Shown: positions 44,906-55,500, counted from the first letter of the stretch. The stretch is DNA of 64,000 bases from Cadophora sp. MPI-SDFR-AT-0126 (GCA_020747065.1 JAGMVK010000023.1:248001-312000), one strand, 5' to 3'. Notes: a model not told the origin generated them from the sequence alone. Numbers and translations: made by a program.

Positions 44906-45127
44906 TATAACGACGCAATATCACTGAGCGCAGTATCAAGTATGGGAGCAAGAGGGTAGGCAAATAGTGATATTATAGGTCTGGTACGAAGGGAACAAGG
45001 AGGTAAGGAGCCCTCAGAGGAGGGGCGGCCTTATATATATAGGAGTCTGGTCCGAATCCCGTCGCGCAGTACTCCGGCTATACCCGAGTACCCCTATTTC
45101 CAGCACTTCCAACACTTCAACGTTACA
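44906..45127 (-). repeat. solo LTR (222 bp), copy 5, least mutated interior
   Basis: Same family as the LTRs at 629, 1708, 9251 and 18885. The first dinucleotide is TA in place of TG and it ends AACGTTACA. It keeps more GC-rich words (CACTGAGCGCAG, GGAGGGGCGG-like) than the other copies. No clear target duplication (AGGCT and AGAGA flanks). Confidence 0.87.
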
Positions 45128-45289
45128 AGAGAGTCTTTTCGTCCTGCGCTAAACAGACTACTGCAGAGAGTTCTGGCTTATCTGGTTTGTTACTGTGGCA
45201 TCAAGAGTGCTTGAAAAACTGGCAAAATCGTGGTGCTATTGAAATTGCGGGTGCTTTTGGTGCTGTATTATTAGATATTTGAATAGAGC

Positions 45290-45415
45290 TTTAACTTATC
45301 AGTAACTTATCAGTTGATCAGTTAAGCCAATAAGTCGTTGTTTTGCAGGTAAGTCAGTAAGTTACTCTTTTTGGCTCAACTGATGACTGACTTACTGACT
45401 TATTGACCACCTTGC
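45290..45415. repeat. imperfect inverted repeat
   Basis: CAGTTGATCAGTTAAGCCAA on the left and its imperfect complement TTGGCTCAACTGATGACTG on the right, with repeated CTTATCAGT/ACTGACTTA words. Could fold as a hairpin; origin unknown. Confidence 0.55.
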
Positions 45416-45420
45416 CGGTT

Positions 45421-45542
45421 GGCCAGTCCACGTAGCTCCCGAGTAGCCTCATCGACCTCGGCGGGGTTGAAGACGCTTTCAAGGACCACATACCCGTCCT
45501 TGATGACGGAGTTGATCAGCTCCTGTGTGTCAGGGTCGAGCC
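45421..45542 (-). pseudogene. phytanoyl-CoA dioxygenase (PhyH) N-terminal fragment
   Basis: The minus strand reads LDPDTQELINSVIKDGYVV, VFNPAEVDEATRELRGLA and then a stop. The DGYVVLExVF start is typical of PhyH-family Fe(II)/2-oxoglutarate oxygenases. Only about 40 residues remain; the iron-binding region is absent. It directly abuts the truncated 5' end of the gene at 45543 on the other strand. Confidence 0.6.
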
Positions 45543-46501
45543 CACGCCATCACGTCACTTGCAGTCGACTACTCTGACGTATCTGCCATTGCCGAACTTC
45601 TGAGGTCAAACAATATTGAAGTCGTCGTCTCTGCTACTGCCGTCCTGTTGGAGGATACCCATCGAGCGCAGATCAATCTCATCAAGGGTGCCGCAGAAGC
45701 CGGCACCGTTACTCGTTTCACTCCTAGTGAGTTTGCCATAGACTACATCAAGGCCAAAGATGGGTGAGTACCCCCAACCCATAATGATGATACCAAGTCT
45801 CATGTTTGATGCTGCCACAGTGGCTATCCCTATCCACTCCCTGGCCTGCAGGAGTACAAAGCTAGTCAATACAAGATTGACGCTGTCGAGCTCCTGAAGA
45901 CCACAAAGATAGAGTACACCAGATTCATTATCAGCTTTCTGATGGATTACTATGGCTTCCCGGCCGAGCCAATTCCTGTGGTTCCGCTTGCAGTTGTCCT
46001 CGATGTGGAGAACTACAAGGCTGGTATCCCAGGCACTGGTGATGAGACTGTTACTCTTACTCACTCTAAGACGATTGGCAAGTTCGTCGTCGCCAGCTTG
46101 GATGCGCCTGAGTGGCCGGAGAAGTCTTGGATCGTCGGTGATACCGTGAAGCGGACGGAAGCGCTTCAGCTGGCGGAACAAATGCTAGGTAAGCGTCAGA
46201 CGCTTGGTGGTCGAGTTCTTCTCTAACTATGAAAGGTCAAAAATTTGATGTGTCGCATGACTCAGAAGAGGCTTTGCGCCAGTCAGAGATCACGGAGCTC
46301 CCAGGCAATATCCCGAGGTACTCGCTTGTTCCAAAGCCAGTGTTAGATGGGATCTTGTTGCTCTGGAGTCTAGGCTTTGTGGAGGGTTGGTTTGACTTGA
46401 CCAAACACACGGGGAGTGACAAAACTCTGAATGATATCCACCCGGATGTGCAAGTCCTCAAGTTGAAGGACTTTCTTCAGCGGGCTTGGAACAAGGTTTG
46501 A
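45543..46501 (+). pseudogene. NmrA/isoflavone reductase-like oxidoreductase, 5'-truncated
   Basis: Exons to 45763, 45821-46188 and 46236-46501 join in phase; introns are 57 and 47 bp (GTGAGT...CACAG and GTAAGC...CTAAC...AAAG). The protein reads ITSLAVDYSDVSAIAELLRS, VVSATAVL, TRFTPSEFAIDY, GLQEYKASQYKIDAVELLK, then YTRFIISFLMDYYGFP and a C-terminal part ending LQRAWNKV. The RFxPSEFxxD and K-rich helix are typical of the isoflavone-reductase/NmrA group of NAD(P)-binding enzymes. The N-terminal glycine-rich cofactor loop is missing, replaced by the PhyH scrap, so the product cannot bind cofactor normally. The rest shows no stop codons, so truncation is probably recent. Confidence 0.72.
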
Positions 46502-46708
46502 GCTGCATAGCAAGACCGAATGGTTGAAATCAGTCGTAATAGTCTAGACTAGTGAGCTAATTGTATCTCGCGTGAGCCGAGTTGCCTGATCATTTGACTT
46601 GTGGCTGTCCCTCTTGTAGATATAGATGCCCTTTAGTAGTACTATTACTTCAGTCTGTCTTCGCCCTTTCGTCAGCCTTGCACCTAATTTATTGCTAGTA
46701 AGGGTTTG

Positions 46709-47095
46709 TTAAGTAACCTTATATACGGTTGAGGTTTCACTGTCCCCCATGTACGCCAGTGTTGTACATCTCGTTAGGGGTGATGCTGCTGCAGCTCCCA
46801 CGTGGTTGTTGATTCCGCTGCCGTCAGTGTAGACGAAGAGGCTATTCGAGGGATGCTGGAGGAACTCCTTGTGTTGGGTTCTGGCCGTTTCGGCGCATGA
46901 TGCTATCCTTACGATCAGTCCTTGCCACCATGGTGGTACCAGGAACGGTGGGATGACCTCTTGGTCCTCAATCGACGCTCCGCGGCGCTGACGAAGACGC
47001 CTGTACGTGTGTTCCAGCTGTTTTAGACCCACTGAGCATTTATAGTACCAAACTGGCTTTGTTTGTTTCACATAATACCAGTGAGATGAGGCCAA
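46709..47095 (-). pseudogene. LINE (Tad-like) RNase H fragment
   Basis: The minus-strand frame has PFLVPPWWQGLIVRI and then SLFVYTDGSGINNHVGAAAA and YMGDSETSTVYKVT. YTDGSG is the first catalytic strand of RNase HI, and the PPWW lead-in is characteristic of the ORF2 C-terminus of fungal non-LTR elements. Upstream RT is absent. The frame ends within the RNase H domain. Confidence 0.75.
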
Positions 47096-48059
47096 ATCCG
47101 TCTAATGTCCTGGGTTCACTTCTCGTATACGGGCACAATATCGCGACCTCGCTTTCAGGAATGGTGAAGGAAGCAGGTTCTCGCCCACTTTTTGCCAAAT
47201 CCCCTCCTTCACTCGAGAGCACTGGCAAAGGGGTTATCACGCTGATTCCTGTCTCTCGTAAGTCTCCTCGTAACGCTCGATTCCTATTTATGATTAAGTA
47301 CTTGTAGAAAACCGACTTGTCGCACTAATCATTACCTGGGGGTTACCATTCACGGCGACTCTTGCCTTTCTCTATTTACTTGGAGGATTCGGCAAACCTG
47401 GAGTTCGTGGCAGTAAGTAGCTAGGCATTCTTATCCATATATGCTAAAATTACCAGATTCTTTTGCCTCCAAGTATCAGTCGCGGGCATAGGGCGGCTCC
47501 ACACCCAAGGGTGGAATTTTCGCCAATTCAACAAGCGCAGGGTTGCGGGGTCGTACGCCTCTAATCTACAAGGCTACTGCTATAGTAGTTGCTTCATCTA
47601 TTATGATAGCTGTTTACAAAAATGGACTAAGTTAGGAGATAGGTAATATGGTACGGCTGCTCGACAACATGTAACTACAGTGCAAGTCTTGACAATATGC
47701 ATCACAAGGACTGGCGCCATATTGTATCCAATCCAGACGAGGGCCGTGTGGCTGCGCACGACTTCTGTGACGTTGAGAGTAGGCATTTGACATTCTTGCC
47801 TGTTCTTGAATTTATAAGCCTTGCTGTGGACATAAATATTGCTCACGACGCAAGTACAGTACTTTTGTTAGCACATTTACTTCATTACAAAGGCCAGATC
47901 CTCACCAACAGGCAGTTCTAGGTATTATTTTATACAAGTACTATCTCTAATATACTCTCTATACCTTTCCTGACTTGGAGATGCTCAGCGTCATTATAGG
48001 ATGCTTTGGTCGAGAGATTGAAAGACATGGATGTCGAGTACCAGCTCTTGACATAGATT
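47096..48059. other. intergenic, no supported gene
   Basis: Frames at 47601-47846 and 47697-47921 overlap on opposite strands and show no family features. Confidence 0.45.
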
Positions 48060-48075
48060 CCTAGTTCGTTGTTGC

Positions 48076-48284
48076 AGGTGTGGTGGGTTGTCCATTGTGG
48101 TTTGCCACCCACCACCCCTGCCCACCTGCGAGTAGTCTAACCCGCAGCTCCCCACAACCTATAAAATCTGGCGCCACCCTCCTTCCCCCACCTTCTTCAT
48201 TCAACATCACGCCTCCAAGCTCCCGGCCAGCTGAAACAACGAACTAAGGATCTACTTCATGAGCTCGATCTGAGGTAGGTAAGG
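48076..48284 (+). promoter_or_regulatory. TATA-type promoter and 5' leader
   Basis: An inverted repeat GCAGGTGTGGTGGGT...ACCCACCACCCCTGC (about 48076-48117) is followed by a TATAAAA box at 48161, then a CT-rich leader and an ATG at 48285. The spacing is that of a fungal core promoter. Confidence 0.5.
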
Positions 48285-48854
48285 ATGTCGCGAATCAGTT
48301 CATTTCAGCATGCTCTGCGATATACTATGTATTATGGAGATAATGGCCTTCCTGTCATTGATCCCCGAGTAATTATGGGTCCTGGTAGCCCTGGTGGCGA
48401 CGATTCTTGGAAGCACACCTTTACGTAGGATAGTGACTACAGCCCAGGAAACGTATCGCTATCGTCGAACCACGACCTAGATGAGATCCTAGAGCCCTCG
48501 CTGCACTCAACGGGGAGCGTCAGTTACGGTTCGAGCCCTCCTTTGGATGACCAGAGTTCCCACTCTGAAGCTGAGCCGGACCTCCCCATGTGTAAGCGCT
48601 GTGACTGCGAGCAGTGTAAGAAGCGTGCCAAACGAAAGAGAGGCAAGACTGCCTCCATAGAGACAGTCGGTAACCTGTTTCCCCGGCCGGACCTCATTAA
48701 TATCCTTGACAAGTATTGGGAGGTATTACAAGCCCATGGCCTCTTCGCAGATCAATCGCGCGAGCCTTTCCAGTGGTCCGACGCAACCAACGGCCCAGTC
48801 CATGTTCAGCGTCGCCAGAGCATCGAAGCTCGTATGCAGGACCCTCAACCCTGA
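48285..48854 (+). pseudogene. hypothetical 190-codon ORF with one internal stop
   Basis: ATG 48285 begins MSRISSFQHALRYTMYYG. A TAG at 48426 interrupts the frame, which otherwise runs to a stop at 48852. It contains an acidic serine-rich stretch, then MCKRCDCEQCKKRAKRKRG, a CxxCxCxxC cluster followed by a basic nuclear-localisation-like tail, and LFPRPDLINILDKYWEVLQ. The cysteine cluster could bind metal. No family recognised. The single TAG suggests recent loss or RIP-type mutation. Short fungal introns near the stop were looked for and not found. Confidence 0.45.
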
Positions 48855-49174
48855 GGCGACTGGCGGCCTACGATTGAGGTATGATGCACGCCCCTGGATA
48901 ATCATGGATGGATTACGTTCAATCCCCTCCCTTAGATGGGGACGAATTCCAAGTGAAACCCTATCAAATAGTTTGTTAGAATAAGACTCGCACGAGCTTG
49001 GATGTCTCACGCATTTCTAGGTAAAAGATGAAGGGTCCAGTTCAAACTATTCTGAATTTGCAGTGGTTACATCTCAGCGCATTTGAGGAGACGCACTTGC
49101 TCGTGCCCGCCGATTCCTTAATATGTTCTACATTCCAGGTAGCTGACATTCTCTAAATGCTTTCCAAAATAGTA
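48855..49174. other. intergenic, no gene
   Basis: Opposed short frames only. A possible alternative last exon of the MBL gene lies at about 49041-49131 (see that entry). Confidence 0.45.
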
Positions 49175-50103
49175 TTATATCTTACTTGTGCTCCGGAAAG
49201 CAGCCATGGATCCCATGATCAGTGCACCAGGATTAAACCGGTGCGGGTATTTCTGCAGCATCAACGAGGTCAGCTCCTTCGAATTCTTGGCTTTTCCGCT
49301 CCTGATTAATCCGTCAAACGTCTGGATGTACTCTCGTGTCTCCTTCAAATGCCATGTACCGTCCACCTCGCCCTCCTTCTTATGTCCGGGTACAACAGTG
49401 TCTGGAGAGAGCGACTCGACTTTCCTAATGCTCCGAATCCAAGCGGTGCGCAGATCAGATGTCGTGCACTCCGCCAGCATTTGGTGACAGTCACCATAGA
49501 CCACATCACCGCATACAGCCAAACGTATGCACGGCACCCACAATACGGTCGAGTTGTGTGTATCTGCCTGCCCAACCTCGATAGCTATCAGGGTATGGCT
49601 TTCAAGCTCCAGCTCGCCGCTTGGTGGTAAGACTTCGACCATCTCTGTCAATGGTGGTTGCTGGTCGATCTGTCTGGGGAAGCGAGAGCCGTACATTCGG
49701 TGAAAATAAGAAGGGTCAAGTTGGTCTAGCATATGGTCGAGCGTGCCTTGTGTCGCATAAGTTTTGACTCCAGGGAAGCGTTTCCGAAGAGTAGGTAACC
49801 CAAAGAAATGGTCTCCATGCCCATGTGTAACATAAATCGCAGTGAGCTTTTTGTGTGGGATAGTGCTGGCTATCCAATCAGCCAAGCTGTTCGTGTGCAG
49901 AGTTGTTATTGGAGTGTCGACCAAGATAGCAGAGTCTGACCCATGGATCAAGGTACACGATATAGGAGACCAGGTGCCAATGGGTCGGCCATCAGGGCCC
50001 TGAATCGGAAGAGGCTGTCGAATAAACGCCGAGGGCCGTACTAGTGTTCACTCATCAGTACCTCGTCGGGGTTGAGAATGCGGGATCGCCCAGTTCCATC
50101 CAT
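49175..50103 (-). CDS. metallo-beta-lactamase-fold hydrolase
   Basis: Exons 50062-50103 and 49175-50014, separated by a 47-bp intron (GTACTG...CGACAG), encode 293 residues starting MDGTGRSRILNPDE. The MBL signature THGHGDH is at about residues 77-83 (ligands His78, His80, Asp82, His83). Further metal-site candidates are in VGQADTHNS, CGDVVYGDCH and VVPGHKKEG. The fold hydrolyses esters, thioesters, lactams or similar with one or two metal ions; the substrate here is unknown. A GTAAGA donor near the stop could instead splice to an exon ending near 49040, changing the last residues. It shares a 237-bp divergent promoter with the crotonase gene, suggesting co-expression. Intact. Confidence 0.83.
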
Positions 50104-50340
50104 TGCAGAGCATTCGTGATTACAGATTCGCCGTCTCCTCGGCGAGGAAAATTGCTTCGGTGCTCGGTAGAACCTGATTTTATTTCTCCGCTATTTGACA
50201 TCTCATGTATTTATGCCTCCGAATTTTCAAATTAATTAATTGAAACTGCGTCCACAAACATTGAGACTGATATACACCATAACTCGCTCTCAAACGTATA
50301 TACATTCCGCCAGTGTCAAGTCTCTTAATCCATAGTCAGC
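50104..50340. promoter_or_regulatory. divergent promoter between MBL hydrolase and crotonase genes
   Basis: The 237 bp between the two start codons holds AT-rich sequence (ATTTTCAAATTAATTAATTG near 50221) and no gene. Head-to-head arrangement of two metabolic genes. Individual factor sites cannot be named. Confidence 0.55.
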
Positions 50341-51402
50341 ATGATTCCCATCCGGCCAGACATTACACCGCCAATATCATATGAAGCTCTTGATATCAAA
50401 GCCGTCAAAGTTTCGCATTATCCAGCTGGAGCATCAGAGGCTACTCCAGTCATCATAGTCTCCCTGGATCGTCCGGCAAGGAGGAATGCCTATACTATTG
50501 AAATGATGGAGGCATTTGAGTTCCTTTACCCCATGTTTGATGTTGACGAGCGTGTTCGTGTTGTTATCCTCACAGGATCGGGCACGGCATTTTGTGCTGG
50601 TCTCGATTTCAGCGCCGGCCTTCCTCCCCGTGATGAGAGAGATATGGACCACAGAGACAGGTAAGCTGCAGCCTCACCGCACGCGCAAAGCCAATCCAAG
50701 AAACTTACCACGCTCCTACCAGTGGCGGTCGACTCAACCTTGCCATCTATCGATGCAGGAAGCCTACAATTTGCGCCATAAACGGTCCTGCTGTTGGCCT
50801 TGGCTTGACGATGACATTATCTTCGGCCATTCGAATTGCGTGGGCCGATGCAAAGTGTGGTTTCCCGTTTGTCCGCCGTGGTATCACGATGGAGTCTAAC
50901 TCATCATTCTTCCTTCCTCGACTGATTGGCTATTCAAATGCGACATATCTTGTAGTTACCGGAGAGACCTTCCCCGCCAAATCAGCTCTGTTTGCAGGGC
51001 TTTTTCAAGAACTCATCGACAAGCAAGAAGACGTTCTGCCAAGGGCGATAGCTCTTGCCGAAACACTCGTCACGAAGACTAGTCTGTTTGCCTCGTATCT
51101 GAACAGAGAATTGATTTGGCATAACCCAGGAAGTGCGGAAGCTACTCACTTAGTTGACTCCCCAACACTGTATCACATGTTTAACTCCCGGTGTGTCTTT
51201 ACTTCTAAATGAGCGAAGTGTTGCATTATGTGCCTTTGCTAACAAGAATCTTAGAGACTGTCAAGAAGGATTTACGAGCTTTATGGAGAAACGAGAGCCA
51301 ACTTTCAAAGATTCATTAGAGCGAGAACTTCCTCCTTACTTTCCTTGGTGGACGGCATCAGATACCGGAAGGAGAACTAGAGGGGGACTTCCGAAATTGT
51401 AA
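50341..51402 (+). CDS. enoyl-CoA hydratase/isomerase (crotonase) family protein
   Basis: Exons 50341-50660, 50723-51190 and 51255-51402 join to 936 nt (311 residues); introns of 62 and 64 bp (GTAAGC...CCAG and GTGTGT...GCTAAC...TTAG). The crotonase fold is shown by SLDRPARRNAYTIEMM, the first oxyanion-hole segment GSGTAFCAGLDF and the second INGPAVGLGLTMTL. The C-terminal helix region CQEGFTSFMEKREPTF is also family-typical. These enzymes act on acyl-CoA thioesters in fatty-acid beta-oxidation or related pathways. The C-terminus PKL only loosely resembles a peroxisomal PTS1, so location is open. Divergent to the MBL-fold hydrolase. Intact. Confidence 0.87.
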
Positions 51403-51539
51403 TCTCTTGCGTCGTAAAATTGTCGGTTGATTGTGAGCTTGTATGCTAGGAAATACAGATTATTGCTAAAATACATTGAGAATTGCTGGCATCCCGTACA
51501 CCCTGAATTGAGGTTTGAGATTCTGTCCTCCGACAAACC

Positions 51540-52555
51540 AGCCATTAGCACAACTTCTGACTACTGAGCATGTCCGACAAGTTTTGGACATTCTCAAGTC
51601 TCTCAATACCAAGCAGGAGAAGCCTCCTCCGCCTGCCGCAGCAGCCAAAGTCGAATCCGAGGAACCAAAACCGCGAGGGTCGACACTGGAATTCAAGAAG
51701 GTTAACGAAGTGTACGTATATGCCAGACTTGCAATCCAACCTCTGCCAGAGCTAATACGATACAGTTGGGACAAGAAGGAATACAAGTATAAAGTCGTGG
51801 AATCATTAGCACCAGCTGATGAAGCGAATGAGCTGGATCACTACGTCTTTGTCGTTCGCACACGTCTTGGTAGGGACCTAGTTTCGAACACAACCTCCGT
51901 TTCTGACAGCAGTGTAGACAAAGAGACCAAGAATCAGACCCAATATGTAGATATAAAATCTGCGGGCTTGCGGAACATCCTCCGGAATGTTCTGCAAGAT
52001 GTCCAGGGGATCTGCCTCCATGAAGAGAAGCCTTCGGTAATTCTAAAGTCGATCTAAGCACTCAAATAGCAGAACGTCTACTAACTGAGCACAGGTAGAG
52101 CAGAACATCCTCTACCATTACCTCCTCGATCTGGAAGAGTGCCGCCAAAACCTAACGCGGCCCTCGACCAGTCTTCTCGAAAGCATCTAGATTTGTTGCT
52201 TGATTTTATCAGAACAGCTTATGCTTCGACCATCGAGCGCCTTGGCCCACTCTTTGAGAAGCATCAAATCACGTACGACCTCTTATAGACGCTCTTTAAG
52301 CCGAACACTCTGACGTACGCCTAATGTTTCGGCACTGGCCATCCAAGATGTGTGAAGTACGAATTTGGAGAAGAGAAAATAGCAAATGGTGGGATAAAAT
52401 ACTTCCACGTCAAGGCTCGCTATTTAGATTTTAAAGGGAAGGTGTTTAGGGAAACGTCAAGTGAGGCTGCTATCGAGAAATTCCGAGGGGTGAAACAGAT
52501 CACTGATCTGGAGGTGGTTCCCCTCAAATACCACCCGAGCGAAAGGCAAAGTCAG
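51540..52555 (+). pseudogene. N-terminal part of fungal AAA+ ATPase-family protein
   Basis: Plus-strand frames read LDHYVFVVRTRLGRDL, YVDIKSAGLRNILRNVLQD, then after a likely intron (GTAATT...GCACAG, about 52034-52094) EQNILYHYLLDLEECRQNL. Next come DLLLDFIRTAYASTIERLGP, KHQITYDLL, CFGTGHPRCVKYEFGEEK, KYFHVKARYLDFKGKVF and EVVPLKYHPSER. This order is that of the region preceding the ATPase core in a common fungal AAA protein type (DUF7025). The frame has TAG and TAA stops (for example in TYDLL-TLF and TYA-CFG) and at least one frameshift. It ends abruptly near 52555 before any Walker motif. Dead fragment. Confidence 0.65.
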
Positions 52556-52905
52556 AGCCCACCTCAACGAATGCGGCTGAACTTTTATTGCCGTGGATTG
52601 TACTGTTTCTGCCGTTGTTTTGAGGTCGCTTTGGATGGTTGTAACGGCTTGTATGACGGCGCTGAGGTCGGGGGTGTTCTGGAACTTGGCAATGAGGACG
52701 CCTATGGCTGCGATCATGTCTTGACACGGGGCTTCCATACCGAGTGGTCTTCGGCGGAGTCTATACAGACAAGTGTTTTCCTGAGGTAATCGCTGAGATA
52801 TACTGCATGCTCACGGGGGTCGTTGGCCATGCTGCTACTTGAGGTCACGGTGTCGTCATGATGTCTTGTGCCATGCTCGTAGTCCCTATGGGTTCCATCC
52901 TTCAC
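52556..52905 (-). pseudogene. LINE ORF1-like helical fragment
   Basis: Minus-strand frames read EHAVYLSDYLRKTLVCIDSA and, one base shifted, MIAAIGVLIAKFQNTPDLSA and IQAVTTIQSDLKTTAETVQS. The amphipathic helices and the neighbourhood of LINE scraps suggest a Tad-type ORF1 (gag-like) remnant. Family assignment is tentative. Its end coincides with the truncation of the AAA-type gene. Confidence 0.4.
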
Positions 52906-53470
52906 ACTTAATTATATAAGCAATTCCTGACTCGATCTTAAATAGCCCAATGCCACGTGCCGGCAAACGCCAAGACTTTGAGGTCCTACTAGTTCAAATG
53001 GTCTGCTTGCTCGGTCCATGATTGCGCATTAGTTCTCGATGCACTTTGTCGCTCCGCTGGCAATATGAGCAACTCGGATATCGTCCATTGTCTAGTCCTG
53101 ATTCGGAAACCGGATCTAGCAGCTTTGCCACTAGTACCTCCTACCCCGCAAACCCCACTAGCACCCCGCTTCCTTAGCAACTCATGAGACAAATCAATAC
53201 AAACCAAAGTAGACATATCAGACCGGCAAGATTAATCATCTATTGAATTATCTTGTGAACATACTGCAACCGCAAGCCCCGGGTTGAAAGTTGCACCGAC
53301 TCGGCTGGGCCAGGAAAAGCATCGATACTGTCATGTATATAGATGCGAGAACGCAGGTCAGAGTAAGTGGCACAAGGCGTTGACAATCATTGATATCGTC
53401 ATCCCGTTTTCAGTTTACCTGAAGGTCTTCCACCACTTTAGTTACAGCCCGACCATCTCCTTCAGGCGAA
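52906..53470. other. P450 upstream region
   Basis: No supported gene; a 75-codon minus frame (52989-53216) has no features. Presumed promoter of the P450 gene. Confidence 0.45.
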
Positions 53471-55102
53471 ATGACCTTGCACTCGAGCTATGCGCTCGGT
53501 ACAGGGGCTCTCTTGGTATTATATTTCGTCATCACGCGACTGATATCATCTGTCGATGCCTACCGTTTCTGTAAAGCGAATGGCTGCAAGCCAGCAAGAA
53601 AAATGCCTCAACAGGAACGCATCATTGGCCTTAAGGAGTTCCAAAAACAAGTCTCCGCCGCAAAAGCCAAGCTCTTCCTACCAGAAATCCTAAAACAATT
53701 TCGAGAAATGGGAAATACGTTTAGGACTGTTGTTTTGGGCACGGAGTTTGTCATGACTATTGAACCTGAAAATGTCAAAACCATACTGTCGACAAAATTC
53801 AACGACTACGGTCTTGGCAAGAGGGTGACTTCCATGGGGCCGCTGCTCGGGAATGGAATTTTCACCTCTGATGGCGCAAATTGGGAACACTCTCGGGTAC
53901 ATCTCCCTTATATGCAACAGAATTCGCTCTCTGACAATTCCTAGGCCCTTGTTCGCCCGAGCTTCACCAAAACCCGGGTTGCTGACCTGGATACCTATGA
54001 GTCGCACATTCAGAACTTGATTTCGAAGATTCCTAGAGACGGCTCTTCAGTTGATTTGCAGCCTTTGTTTTATCAACTCACTCTTGATAGCGCAACTGAA
54101 TTTCTCCTCGGAGAGTCGGTCCGCTGTCTGACCAGTCCTCCTGGTTCGCCACAACAGCTGTTTGGCCAAAACTTCGACATTGCTCAGAATCTGATATGGG
54201 ATAGAGTGAGAATGGGCGATTTGGTGTGGCTTTCGTGGTTCCAAGACAATAAAGCTCTTTATAGTGCGTGCAAGTTTGTGCACGACTATGTTGACAACTT
54301 TGTTCAGAGAGCACTTCAGCATCGGCACCACGCCAAAGTCGCCGATGGTGATGAGAAGGGGAAACAAAAATATATTTTCGCCAACGAGTTGGCTCAGGTT
54401 ACTGACGATCCCCTTCAAATTCGGTCGGAGCTGTTGAATATTTTGCTTGCTGGAAGAGACACTACTGCTGGCCTTTTGAGTAACACGTTCCACGTTCTTG
54501 CCCGCCGGCCTGACATCTGGGCCAAACTCACAAAAGAGATAAACGAACTCGGAGGACAAAAGCCAGATTACGGAACGTTGCGAAGCATGAAGTACCTAAA
54601 ATATGTGATGAATGAGAGTAAGTCTATCGTTGCAGACATGATCTCTCAGCAGGAGGCTGTATTCTAATAAGTCTCCACAGCACTTCGTCTGTATCCTGCG
54701 GTATCCATCAATGTACGTTTCCCCAACAAGAATACTGTCCTCCCTACTGGTGGTGGACCTGACGGCAAGTCACCGCTCTTCATCAAAAAAGGAATCTCGG
54801 TTGCCTATTCAGTATATTCAATGCACCGCCGAAAAGATCTCTTCGGGGAAGATGCGGAGGAGTATAGACCTGAGCGGTGGGAAACAACTCGTGCTGGATG
54901 GGAATATCTTCCTTTCAACGGAGGACCGCGGATTTGCGTTGGCCAGCAGTTTGCCCTTACTGAAGCTGGCTACACAATTGTAAGATTAGTACAGGAGTTC
55001 CAGAGCATTGAGAGCAGAGATCCAAGGGAGTGGTTGGAAGGGCTAAATCTTACACTGAATTCTGGCAATGGGGTTCATGTTGCTATGACACCCGGGGCAT
55101 AA
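53471..55102 (+). CDS. cytochrome P450, CYP52-like (alkane/fatty-acid hydroxylase type)
   Basis: Exons 53471-53896, 53945-54617 and 54681-55102 join to 1,521 nt (506 residues); introns of 48 and 63 bp (GTACAT...CTGAC...CTAG and GTAAGT...CACAG). An N-terminal membrane anchor (GTGALLVLYFVITRLI) fits the ER membrane. The I-helix oxygen-activation motif AGRDTTA is at residues 311-317, ETLRLYP (ExxR, here NETLRLYP) spans the second splice junction, and the heme loop FNGGPRICVG has its cysteine at residue 452. The RxxFxxxxxxYG-like and AGRDTTAGLLS features and the length favour the CYP52 clan of terminal hydroxylases of alkanes and fatty acids. The apparent stop near 53943 is intronic. Complete and undamaged. 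Substrate unproven. Confidence 0.88.
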
Positions 55103-55500
55103 ATTATGCGAGGAGGGAGGGGAAATTCCATGGGATCTCTGGAAGATGTCGTGTCATGATTTGCAGAGCAGGAATATATCAAGAAGACTTCATCGTTGTT
55201 GTCGGTCACCGTGATGTTTAGATATTCGCTGACGGTTTAGCTCTTTGGCGTTACCTGATCTGCCGTGTTTCTCTAGATCCAGACATCTTTGCTGAAAGTG
55301 AATAAGTTAGAGTTACGGATATATGAGGAAGAGTGCGCGAGGCTATCGCAGCAATAGTCGCGGCAGTACAACGTCGAAGATATGCCGAGTATTGATTGAA
55401 GGCTAGTGACTATGTGTGGATAGCTAACCTTAGAAGTTACACACCGCCAAATTCCTTTTCTGCTGGTCTCGGATTGGCCACTTGTTTAGCGCTTGATGAA
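55103..55500. other. P450 3' flank
   Basis: No gene or repeat recognised. Confidence 0.5.

Noticed and set aside
49188..49630. Plus-strand ORFs over the MBL hydrolase
   Set aside because: They are complements of a clear MBL-fold coding frame with catalytic residues.
53940..53944. Apparent stop codon splitting the P450
   Set aside because: It lies in a 48-bp intron with GTACAT donor, CTGAC branch and CTAG acceptor; splicing gives an uninterrupted HSR-ALVRPSF.
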